The notes under the pieces are model-generated. The model saw only the letters and a program-made list of their open reading frames with translations, was not told the origin of the DNA and made no database searches. The translations under genes and the position numbers were made by a program. A stretch of 15,538 nt of DNA. Origin: Treponema sp. (GTDB lineage: Bacteria; Spirochaetota; Spirochaetia; Treponematales; Treponemataceae). The stretch lies in the NCBI GenBank assembly GCA_031290005.1, contig JAITOJ010000094.1, forward strand, positions 1 to 15,538, read 5' to 3'. Below are positions 1 through 5,411 of this stretch, piece after piece (position 1 is the first letter of the stretch; the number at the start of each line of letters is the position of its first letter).

Positions 1-279
1 GCGGAAAAGGCTGACCAGTCTGGTAAACTTGGCGTCGTCCTTCCGCGTGAACATCTGGCCCGTGCCCGTTGTCAGCCATTCCTCGTTTACGCCAAACTCC
101 GACGCAATGAGCTTGACCAAGCGTCCGTTGACCTTGGTGATCCCCGCTTCTACACCGCCAATATACCCCTTGGAAAGGGATAAATATGTTGAAAAATCTC
201 TCTGGTTGAGTTTAAGGGCTTCACGTATCAGCTTGATACGCTGGTTGATTGGCAAATTTGCGGTATCAGTATCACACAT
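1..279 (-). CDS. XRE/Cro-CI-type DNA-binding protein (partial, C-terminus outside window)
   Basis: The minus strand is open from the ATG at 279 to the left edge and gives 93 residues beginning MCDTDTANLPINQRIKLIRE. Residues about 11-68 fit a five-helix HTH_3 domain: IKLIREALKLNQRDFSTYLSLS, then KGYIGGVEAGITKVNGRLVKLIASEFGVNEEWLTTG. The phrase ending NEEWLTTGTG is the usual close of Cro/CI-like domains. It probably binds DNA as a homodimer and regulates its own divergent promoter region. No good Shine-Dalgarno precedes the ATG. A TTGAAA/TATTAT promoter placed seven bases upstream suggests leaderless translation. The divergent small gene at 414 is a likely partner or target. The family call is confident; the biological role is unknown. 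Confidence 0.85.
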   Translation of the reverse strand, partial: MCDTDTANLPINQRIKLIREALKLNQRDFSTYLSLSKGYIGGVEAGITKVNGRLVKLIASEFGVNEEWLTTGTGQMFTRKDDAKFTRLVSLFR

Positions 280-285
280 TACCGC

Positions 286-315
286 ATAATAACACCATCG
301 ATGATTATTTTTCAA
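286..315 (-). promoter_or_regulatory. Promoter of the XRE-type gene, placed for a leaderless transcript
   Basis: On the minus strand, TTGAAA (315-310) and TATTAT (291-286) are separated by 18 bases. The predicted start site falls at or within a base or two of the ATG at 279, so the mRNA would have almost no leader. This matches the missing ribosome binding site. Confidence 0.5.
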
Positions 316-345
316 GCAAATTTTGCCTATTTTACGGTTTTTCTC

Positions 346-374
346 TTGACATGATTTATTATTAGTCATAAAAT
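346..374 (+). promoter_or_regulatory. Near-consensus sigma-70 promoter for the 414-584 small gene
   Basis: TTGACA (346-351), a 17-base spacer and TAAAAT (369-374) give a strong-looking promoter. Transcription would begin near 381, about 33 bases before the small ORF at 414. It diverges from the XRE gene's promoter. An 11-base motif, TAACACCAYCG, occurs in opposite orientations at 290-300 and 403-413, flanking both promoters, and is a candidate repressor site. Confidence 0.65.
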
Positions 375-413
375 GTATAACAAGAAAGCAACGATATTGA
401 TACGGTGGTGTTA

Positions 414-584
414 ATGATGGAAAGTGCGAAGACCGCCAGATTATGGGCAGGTTTTCATCATTTGAGTGAAAGGGACAAGGATGTGGTTCTCTGTTTTGCG
501 GAACTGACCCGGAAGCTGCCGGAGAACACTGTTCGGCAACCGGCGTTACGCGAGGGTGAGCGCCGGAAGCAAAAAACGATGTAA
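414..584 (+). CDS. Small hypothetical protein (56 aa) divergent from the XRE regulator
   Basis: ATGATG at 414 opens a frame to TAA at 582-584, encoding a 56-residue basic protein (MMESAKTARLWAGFHHLSERD...). A GGTGGTG stretch just upstream could serve as a weak ribosome binding site, and a strong promoter lies 40 bases upstream. The central LSERDKDVVLCFAELTRKL looks like an amphipathic helix. Similar segments end many Cro/CI-like proteins, so this might be a dimerisation tail cut off from a regulator, or a small partner of the repressor. I do not recognise a family. Promoter and position support expression; function is unknown. Confidence 0.5.
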   Translation: MMESAKTARLWAGFHHLSERDKDVVLCFAELTRKLPENTVRQPALREGERRKQKTM

Positions 585-640
585 CGCGGAGAGAGTATCC
601 GTTTACATAAATTTATTTTCTTACCTATAGGAGGGTAAAA

Positions 641-994
641 ATGAAGAAAGCGGTATTTGTTTTAGTTGTTTTGTTTGTTGGTTGTCTATCAATATTTGCT
701 CAAAATATTGATAGGTCTAAGTATCAGGCCATTGATCCGTTTGATTATAAATTAAGCATCAAACAGGTTAAGAATGGGGCTGTGCGGCAATATAAATCTA
801 CCGTACTATTCTCTATGCAGTCGGGAAGCAACTATTACTTCAAAAGTTTGGACGGAAATACGACCATGTCGATGGAAGTTACCAAAAGATTTGCCCCAAT
901 GGCTGACAACCAAAAGGTAACAATCTATTATACGGCAACAAAAAATGCCTATATGGATATTGATTCCGTCGTCTTAGACGATATTGATTATTAG
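641..994 (+). CDS. Small secreted protein, unrecognised
   Basis: The ATG at 641 follows an excellent ribosome binding site (AGGAGGG, 630-636). The 117-residue product begins with a Sec signal peptide: MKK, a hydrophobic stretch to about residue 19, then FAQ, giving probable cleavage near residue 21. No lipobox cysteine sits at the cleavage point, so it should be periplasmic or secreted. The mature part (about 96 residues) has alternating hydrophobic residues typical of beta strands, for example STVLFSMQSGSNYYFKSLDG and QKVTIYYTATKNAYMDIDSVVL, and may be a small beta-barrel or sandwich domain. It is followed on the same strand by a lipoprotein and two membrane proteins, suggesting an envelope gene group. 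I do not recognise a named family. Confidence 0.75.
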   Translation: MKKAVFVLVVLFVGCLSIFAQNIDRSKYQAIDPFDYKLSIKQVKNGAVRQYKSTVLFSMQSGSNYYFKSLDGNTTMSMEVTKRFAPMADNQKVTIYYTATKNAYMDIDSVVLDDIDY

Positions 995-1006
995 AGGGAA
1001 GTTCAA

Positions 1007-1117
1007 ATGGAAATCAAAGATTTGGTCGATGAAGTTATTGCCTGTAAAAACAAGACAATAACCTGGGTATTGTTCGAGGCTTTTATACCAAACATTGGTA
1101 TTGAGCATATATTTTAA
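1007..1117 (+). CDS. Possible 36-residue small protein
   Basis: ATG at 1007 to TAA at 1115-1117 gives 36 residues beginning MEIKDLVDEVIACKNKTITW. A purine-rich GAGGGAAG lies six bases upstream and could bind ribosomes. It fills most of the gap between the secreted protein and the lipoprotein and is on the same strand. It may be a true microprotein, or the start of a gene whose remainder was deleted. No family is recognised. Confidence 0.3.
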   Translation: MEIKDLVDEVIACKNKTITWVLFEAFIPNIGIEHIF

Positions 1118-1153
1118 TAGTCAGGCGAAGACTTTAACCGCAAAGGAAAACGT

Positions 1154-1750
1154 ATGAAAAAGACAGTGATTTTACTGGTTTTGTTTTTCACAGTAGTATT
1201 TGCTTCTTGTGGAAAAAGTCCAGGCAAAAAAACAGAAAATTCAGAAAAAACTGGATTACAGCAATTTCTGGATAAAGCGGCAGACATGGTTGAAACCGCT
1301 TCAAGTGGCTTGACAGGTTCTGACAGGGATGCATTAGCTATGTCTTTGAGTGTGATGGGCTATGATTATCTAAAGCCTCAAATCCTTGGGCAAGAAATCC
1401 CTAAGATTAAGAAATCGGATTATCCATTAAAAAAATCAAGTTCGGATTATGCCATATTCGGTCTTAGAGTTTTAGGGCTAAAATCAGGCGAATCAATGAA
1501 GGCGTCTTTTAATTATAAAATTACAAGCGTGAATCTTGAAGAATGTACAATGGAAGTTGAACACTCTGATTTTACTTCTGATTCAGAATCCGGACCATTA
1601 AGCGTTTATTATTTTGGAGACTCATCTGTATTTGGGACTTCAGGACCAACTGTCGGCCAGAAATTTTTGGGCTATGTCAGTTATCATGCCAGTACGATTA
1701 AGGTAGGAATAGCTCTGCCCATAATCGTAATTGATGGCATACAACTTTAA
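1154..1750 (+). CDS. Predicted lipoprotein, unrecognised
   Basis: The 198-residue product starts MKKTVILLVLFFTVVFASCG, with a spirochaete-style lipobox (FASC) and the lipidated cysteine at residue 19. After a Lys/Ser-rich linker comes a helical stretch (residues about 34-62, LQQFLDKAADMVETASSGLTG). It is followed by a beta-rich domain with YAIFGLRVLGLKSGESMKASFNYKITSVN and a C-terminal hydrophobic strand (VGIALPIIVIDGIQL). AAAGGA precedes the ATG. Folding should occur outside the cytoplasm after lipidation by Lgt and Lsp. Gene order next to an Lgt homologue at 2152 is suggestive, but no functional link can be shown from sequence. The lipoprotein call is firm; function is unknown. Confidence 0.75.
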   Translation: MKKTVILLVLFFTVVFASCGKSPGKKTENSEKTGLQQFLDKAADMVETASSGLTGSDRDALAMSLSVMGYDYLKPQILGQEIPKIKKSDYPLKKSSSDYAIFGLRVLGLKSGESMKASFNYKITSVNLEECTMEVEHSDFTSDSESGPLSVYYFGDSSVFGTSGPTVGQKFLGYVSYHASTIKVGIALPIIVIDGIQL

Positions 1751-1797
1751 TAATAGCCCTATATGGGTTGTTATATATTTTTTTAAGGAGGCACTTA

Positions 1798-2142
1798 ATG
1801 GGTGTCGTAGCAATTATTTTGGGAATATTTGGAATCATTTGTGCATGGTTTCCAATTATTCAGTATGTCGCATTGGCGTTGTCGGTAATAGGTATATTAC
1901 TGAGCGCAATCGGCCTGAAAAACTCGGGTGTAAGCGGGAAGGGCAAAGTCTCGGCAATAGCCGGTCTTGTCATCTGCGTCATTGCAACCGTTCTTTCAGG
2001 AATTGGCGTGTTTGTTTGTTCTGCCGCTGTCGCTGGTGCGGCTAATGCCGTGTCAAAGGCGCCCGGTGCTTTGCAGGATTTACAAGATGCGGCAGGTGCT
2101 CTTGAAGGTGTAAAGAATACTCTCGACAATTTGACAAAATGA
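1798..2142 (+). CDS. Small multi-pass membrane protein, DUF4190-like
   Basis: The best start is the ATG at 1798, preceded by AAGGAGG with a six-base gap; the longer open frame from 1768 lacks such a site. The 114-residue product has three hydrophobic segments: about 2-18 (VVAIILGIFGIICAWF), 21-40 (YVALALSVIGILLSAIG) and 52-78 (SAIAGLVICVIATVLSGIGVFVCSAAVAGA). The GKGKVSAIAGLVICVIA hinge resembles DUF4190-type inner-membrane proteins. The C-terminus is a helical, weakly amphipathic tail (SKAPGALQDLQDAAGALEGVKNTL). Stop and next open frame are only nine bases apart, so it is probably co-transcribed with the Lgt-like gene. Role unknown. Confidence 0.65.
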   Translation: MGVVAIILGIFGIICAWFPIIQYVALALSVIGILLSAIGLKNSGVSGKGKVSAIAGLVICVIATVLSGIGVFVCSAAVAGAANAVSKAPGALQDLQDAAGALEGVKNTLDNLTK

Positions 2143-2148
2143 AGCGGG

Positions 2149-2186
2149 TGCATGGAACAGCCTGTTTTATCTGGCTGTTCCATGCA
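2149..2186. promoter_or_regulatory. 14-bp perfect hairpin over the start region of the Lgt-like gene
   Basis: TGCATGGAACAGCC (2149-2162) and GGCTGTTCCATGCA (2173-2186) are exact reverse complements around a 10-base loop. No T-run follows, so it is a poor intrinsic terminator. Two of the three possible start ATGs of the next gene (2152 and 2182) lie inside the stem, so the structure could restrain translation or stabilise the mRNA between the two genes. Confidence 0.6.
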
Positions 2187-2970
2187 AATCAAAATTATGT
2201 TCCCAAGTTTTATAGTTTTTGGAAAAATTATAGGCCTGTACCAAATCATGGTTCTTTTCGGGGTATTCAGTGCCGGAATTTATTCTTCATTGGTTGCCGA
2301 AAAAAATAAAATCAATGGCGCGGATGTGATTATAGTATTATTGGTTGCAGGCATTGGTGCAATACTGGGCAGCCACTTATTGTATATCATGGTTAATTTC
2401 AGCCAGATAATTGAAGCGCAGATTAAATATTTAGAAGTGTTTCATCTGTTCTTTAATGGAAGTGTATTTTATGGTGGTTTAATTGGTGGTATTTTAACAG
2501 TTACCGTTTTCAAAAAAAAGTTTGTGGGTATCGATGAAATTATTGATATTGTTACCCCCACAGTACCCTTATTCCATTTTTGGGGACGTATAGGATGTTT
2601 TTTCACTGGTTGCTGTTTTGGAGTTGAGAGTTCATTCGGATTTACATTTGACCATGCTATTATTGAAAAAGCGAACGGAATTAATCGATTCCCAGTTCAG
2701 CTATTGGAAGCGTGTTTTAATTTAGGTATATTTATATTTTTAGATTATTTGAGACGAAGGAATTTTTTTAAAAATAGATTATTATATTTGTATCTGTTAA
2801 TATATTCTGTAGGGAGATTTTTTATAGAATTTATTCGTGGTGATGAATATCGTGGTAAATTGCTTTTTTTATCAACATCGCAAATTATCAGTGTTATTAT
2901 ACTGTGTGTTGCAATTACCAAGTTGTCTAAAAAGGGGCCGCCCAGACATCCGTGTCTGGACGCTTCGTAG
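2152..2970 (+). CDS. Non-canonical Lgt-family membrane protein (prolipoprotein diacylglyceryl transferase homologue)
   Basis: A 272-codon frame with about seven hydrophobic segments and the Lgt layout: SVFYGGLIGG (104-113), HFWGRIGCFFTGCCFG (142-157), RFPVQLLEA (179-187), SVGRFFIEFIRGDEYRG (219-235) and STSQIISV. Canonical Lgt moves diacylglycerol from phosphatidylglycerol to the lipobox cysteine. The arginines and glutamate of the GR and RxxxEFxR motifs are kept (R146, R222, E226, R229). The catalytic His of HGGLIG is Tyr107, and the Asn and Glu of GRxGNFxNGE are Cys149 and Cys154, giving a C-x4-CC cluster. This suggests a paralogue with altered chemistry rather than the housekeeping enzyme. 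Start is uncertain: family similarity begins near the Met at 2197, no start has a clear ribosome site, and I give the longest frame. The last ~12 residues read into a palindromic insert, so the native C-terminus is probably replaced. Confidence 0.7.
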   Translation: MEQPVLSGCSMQIKIMFPSFIVFGKIIGLYQIMVLFGVFSAGIYSSLVAEKNKINGADVIIVLLVAGIGAILGSHLLYIMVNFSQIIEAQIKYLEVFHLFFNGSVFYGGLIGGILTVTVFKKKFVGIDEIIDIVTPTVPLFHFWGRIGCFFTGCCFGVESSFGFTFDHAIIEKANGINRFPVQLLEACFNLGIFIFLDYLRRRNFFKNRLLYLYLLIYSVGRFFIEFIRGDEYRGKLLFLSTSQIISVIILCVAITKLSKKGPPRHPCLDAS

Positions 2971-3060
2971 CAGATTTGTCAATAAAATAGGTATCGCCTC
3001 ACCCGCCCTAAAGTCGGGCCTTTGTGCGGACGGGAGAGTAAAAATTACACCCATATTCGT
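2934..3060. repeat. Probable palindromic inserted repeat element
   Basis: This GC-richer stretch interrupts AT-rich DNA. It contains CCAGACA/TGTCTGG (2942-2948, 2953-2959), a tight hairpin with a four-base loop, and a second small palindromic part with GCCC/GGGC arms around 3004-3018. It supplies the odd C-terminus of the Lgt-like protein on one side and abuts the truncated toxin gene on the other. I read it as a small dispersed repeat that inserted or recombined here. Only one copy is in the window, so the boundaries are approximate. Confidence 0.4.
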
Positions 3061-3141
3061 TCAACAGGATATTCTCCTTGGCAATTTTTTATCATCTTCA
3101 ACGAACCAAATAAATGATTGCGTATCTATTAACAATTCCAT
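3061..3141 (-). pseudogene. Truncated PIN-domain toxin (VapC-like), first 26 codons only
   Basis: The ATG at 3141 directly follows the TAA of the antitoxin gene and encodes MELLIDTQSFIWFVEDDKKL plus PRRISC, then stops at 3061. This is the typical N-terminus of the PIN ribonucleases paired with DUF2281-type antitoxins: LLIDT carries the first catalytic aspartate (Asp6), and FIWFVEDDKKL matches the following helix. Intact PIN toxins are about 125-140 residues with three or four acidic active-site residues; here only one remains. No downstream frame resumes the family pattern before the palindromic element. The toxin should be inactive. The family match rests on a short but characteristic segment. 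Confidence 0.7.
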
Positions 3142-3360
3142 TTACTGATAATCCTTAAAATCCTCTAATGGGACGTTAAAATCTCCACTCATCCAGGTAA
3201 ATGTTCCTTTCATACATCCAGCCTTTGGCTTTTTTTTATTGGCGGAACGATATTTTACCAATAAAAAATCCACATAATCCGATACTTCATGCTGAACTTG
3301 GGCCGGAAGAATATCAATTTTTTGATACACCGATTGTGTTTTTGAAAGTGTTATAGCCAT
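3142..3360 (-). CDS. DUF2281/VapB-type antitoxin, now without a working toxin
   Basis: From the ATG at 3360 the product is 72 residues: MAITLSKTQSVYQKIDILPA, a helix ending EVSDYVDFLLVKYRSA, a basic KKKPK stretch, then KGTFTWMSGDFNVPLEDFKDYQ. The LPxxxQxEVxDYVDFLL segment and the WMSxDFxxPLEDF tail are characteristic of DUF2281 antitoxins. In that family the N-terminal part dimerises and may bind the operator, and the tail occupies the toxin active site. Its partner follows immediately but is cut off after 26 codons, so this is an orphan antitoxin. A longer frame begins at 3396, but a promoter overlaps that part, so I prefer 3360. Confidence 0.75.
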   Translation of the reverse strand: MAITLSKTQSVYQKIDILPAQVQHEVSDYVDFLLVKYRSANKKKPKAGCMKGTFTWMSGDFNVPLEDFKDYQ

Positions 3361-3366
3361 ACATTT

Positions 3367-3396
3367 ATAGTACCGGAGATTTAGTGCGATTGTCAA
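3367..3396 (-). promoter_or_regulatory. Promoter of the antitoxin gene, leaderless arrangement
   Basis: On the minus strand, TTGACA (3396-3391), an 18-base spacer and TACTAT (3372-3367) predict transcription starting at about 3360, the first base of the proposed ATG. No ribosome binding site is present, which agrees with a leaderless mRNA. Confidence 0.5.
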
Positions 3397-3496
3397 TCAA
3401 AGCGTCATCCTTGACAGCGATGTGGCGGATTTGTACGGTGTGGAAACCAAGCGGGTGAATGAAGCGGTCAGCAACCAGCCTGGAGATAAACTTTGA
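3392..3496 (+). pseudogene. ORF6N-domain protein fragment
   Basis: The frame reads VNQSVILDSDVADLYGVETK and then RVNEAVSNQPGDKL before TGA at 3494-3496. The VILDSDVADLYGVETKRVNEAV block is the signature of the ORF6N domain, a phage-type DNA-binding module. Normally a start codon and some ten residues precede it, and NxxxFP with more than 50 further residues follow it. Here both ends are missing, and the left end merges into the antitoxin's promoter. It is a remnant, probably left by phage or island turnover. Confidence 0.65.
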
Positions 3497-3498
3497 TG

Positions 3499-3577
3499 CG
3501 CCGGTATCAGGGGTGCAATTCCCGGCGATTAGGTATCAGTTCTAGGCTAGAACTAGAACCAGTGCTAGCCTAGAACT
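3499..3577. repeat. Two hairpins, the second a CTAG-rich 13-bp perfect inverted repeat
   Basis: CGCCGG (3499-3504) pairs with CCGGCG (3522-3527). AGTTCTAGGCTAG (3538-3550) pairs exactly with CTAGCCTAGAACT (3565-3577) around a 14-base loop. Five CTAG tetramers occur within 40 bases. The stretch lies between the ORF6N remnant and the 3' end of the convergent dehydratase operon. No T-run follows on either strand, so it is not a standard intrinsic terminator. It may block RNA decay or mark a recombination site. From 3578 to 3654 I see only purine-rich sequence with G-runs. Confidence 0.55.
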
Positions 3578-3654
3578 AATGTCGATTCCGGGGGGATAGG
3601 GAGATAGATAATAGAGGAATAGAGTGAACTCTGCGGGACAAACGGGGGGGCAGC

Positions 3655-5385
3655 CTATGCTCTGCTGCCGTCCATGTAGGCGCCTTTCATCGGGGAAACG
3701 GCGTTTTCAGTATACACTTTGAGAATACCGTTTATGTATTTTGGAGGCCGTTTTTTCCATGCCTTCCTGCGTTCCGCAAGCACAGCGTTCACCCGCACGG
3801 CGTCCATCCGCTTATTATTGATTCCAACTATCTCCAGTTTTCGGTTTGGCACATCCAGTTCAATGAGGTCGCCTTCTTCAAGCAGGGCGATTGGCCCGCC
3901 AGATGCCGCTTCGGGGGACACATGCCCCACTGCCGGCCCTTTCGTTGCGCCGGAAAAACGTCCGTCTGTGATGAGGGCAATCTGGTGAGACAGTTCCGCG
4001 TCTGAGGCGATTGCTTCGGTTGTATAAAACATTTCGGGCATACCGCTTCCCGCGGGGCCTTCATAGCGGATAATTACCGCGTCTCCACTTTTAATGTCAT
4101 GATGCAGCACCGCGGAGAGCGCGTCTTCTTCGCAGTCAAACGGACGGGCGCGAAGTACCGCATGGAACATCTCTTTAGGCACCGCGGAATGTTTGATTAC
4201 CGCGCCGTCTGGCGCGAGGTTGCCTTTGAGAATTGCTATCGTACCGTTCCTGCCGATAGGGTTGTCATAGGCACGAATAACATCCGTTTTGCTAACCCCC
4301 AGTTTTGCGAGCAGCGCATCGCATTTAGTATAAAAACCTGAGTTTTTGAGGTCTTCAAGATTCTCTCCCAAGGTTTTTCCTGTTACGGTAATTACATCGA
4401 GATGGAGCTTGCTTTTAATCTCTTCCATAATGCGGGGTACGCCGCCGGCAGCATAAAAAAACTGTGCGGGCCATTCACCGGCAGGGCGAATATTTAAAAG
4501 ATAATGAGCATCCCGGTGGAGCCTGTCGAATATCTCCGCGTCAAGGTCAATGCCAAACTCACGGGCAATAGCCGGTATATGAAGCAGCGAATTACTCGAA
4601 CCGGATATTGCCGCGTGCACATAGACCGCGTTTTCAAAGCTTTTTTCAGTAACAATAGCGCGGGCCGTGAGGCCCAGTTCTATCAGCTTGAGAACCTGCC
4701 GCCCGGCCGCGGCGGCGGCCTCACGCAGTTCTACGGAAACCGCCGGCATCAAGGCGGCGCCTGGCAAGGCGAGCCCCAGGGCTTCCGCCAATATCTGCAT
4801 AGTTGAAGCAGTGCCCATAAAACTGCATGCGCCGCAGGAAGGACAGGCGTGCCGCTTATAGTAGGTGAACTGCTCTTCGCTTATTTCGTTGCGCTGCCGC
4901 ATGGCTGAATAAGCGCCAAGCTGTTCAAGGGTGAGCAAATTTGGCCCCGCATCCATCACGCCGCCGGGAACCACGATACTGGGCATGTCGAGGCGTCCAA
5001 TGGCCATAAGATGCGCGGGCACCGCCTTATCGCAGCTTGAAAGAAATACTCCCGCGTCAAAAGTGGTCGCTTTGGCATGTATTTCGATAAGAGCGGCGAT
5101 GGTGTCACGGCTGGCGAGGGAGTAGTTGATACCGTCGTGCCCCTGGGCCATGCCGTCGCAGATATCTGTGGCAAAATAACGCGCCGCCTTGCCGCCCGCC
5201 TCGTTCACGGCAGCCTTCACTATGTCCGACAGCTCAAGAAGATGTGTGCTCCCCGGATGGCTGTCCCCCGCAGTGCTTTCCACGAGTATTTGGGGTTTTT
5301 CAAGGTCAGCGGCAGACCACCCCATCCCCATACGAAGAGAATCCATTTCCGGCGCAAGCGCCCGGATTTGCTGGCTAACTAACAT
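3655..5385 (-). CDS. IlvD/Edd-family dehydratase, probable sugar-acid dehydratase
   Basis: The 576-residue protein belongs to the iron-sulphur dehydratase family of dihydroxy-acid, phosphogluconate and aldonate dehydratases, which convert 2,3-dihydroxy acids to 2-keto-3-deoxy acids. Motifs, numbered from the ATG at 5385: DICDGMAQGHDGINYSL (about 73-89), SSCDK (Cys118, Asp119, and Lys120, which is carbamylated in characterised members), HACPSCGACSFMGTASTM (Cys181, Cys184, Cys187), VTGKTLGENL, GPAGSGMPEM, and LITDGRFSGATKGPAVGHVSPEA. The first cluster cysteine of the PCNxH motif is replaced by Gly (SHPGSTHL). Together with the N-terminal GMGW motif, this favours a sugar-acid dehydratase over the isoleucine/valine pathway enzyme. 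The ATG at 5385 is spaced better from AGGGG than the one at 5391. It is the last gene of the carbohydrate operon, 20-30 bases after a permease gene. Exact substrate unknown. Confidence 0.85.
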   Translation of the reverse strand: MLVSQQIRALAPEMDSLRMGMGWSAADLEKPQILVESTAGDSHPGSTHLLELSDIVKAAVNEAGGKAARYFATDICDGMAQGHDGINYSLASRDTIAALIEIHAKATTFDAGVFLSSCDKAVPAHLMAIGRLDMPSIVVPGGVMDAGPNLLTLEQLGAYSAMRQRNEISEEQFTYYKRHACPSCGACSFMGTASTMQILAEALGLALPGAALMPAVSVELREAAAAAGRQVLKLIELGLTARAIVTEKSFENAVYVHAAISGSSNSLLHIPAIAREFGIDLDAEIFDRLHRDAHYLLNIRPAGEWPAQFFYAAGGVPRIMEEIKSKLHLDVITVTGKTLGENLEDLKNSGFYTKCDALLAKLGVSKTDVIRAYDNPIGRNGTIAILKGNLAPDGAVIKHSAVPKEMFHAVLRARPFDCEEDALSAVLHHDIKSGDAVIIRYEGPAGSGMPEMFYTTEAIASDAELSHQIALITDGRFSGATKGPAVGHVSPEAASGGPIALLEEGDLIELDVPNRKLEIVGINNKRMDAVRVNAVLAERRKAWKKRPPKYINGILKVYTENAVSPMKGAYMDGSRA

Positions 5386-5411
5386 ATACATACCCCTGCT
5401 TACCTTGACAA

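Noticed and set aside
29..289. Plus-strand 86-residue open frame at the left edge
   Set aside because: It is the antisense of the XRE-type gene, whose HTH motif is convincing on the minus strand.
2149..2186. Rho-independent terminator after the DUF4190-like gene
   Set aside because: The stem is strong but followed by CAAATCAAAATT rather than a T-run, so termination is unlikely.
1860..2249. Minus-strand 129-residue open frame
   Set aside because: Opposite to the DUF4190-like gene, which has a good ribosome site and clear membrane segments; the minus frame shows no motif.
3499..3577. Possible integron attC site
   Set aside because: The arms do not contain the GTTRRRY/RYYYAAC core boxes (GTTCTAG does not fit), and there is no cassette series or integrase in view.
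3588..3654. Possible G-quadruplex from several G-runs after the dehydratase gene
   Set aside because: The runs are too far apart (loops up to about 40 bases) for a standard quadruplex.
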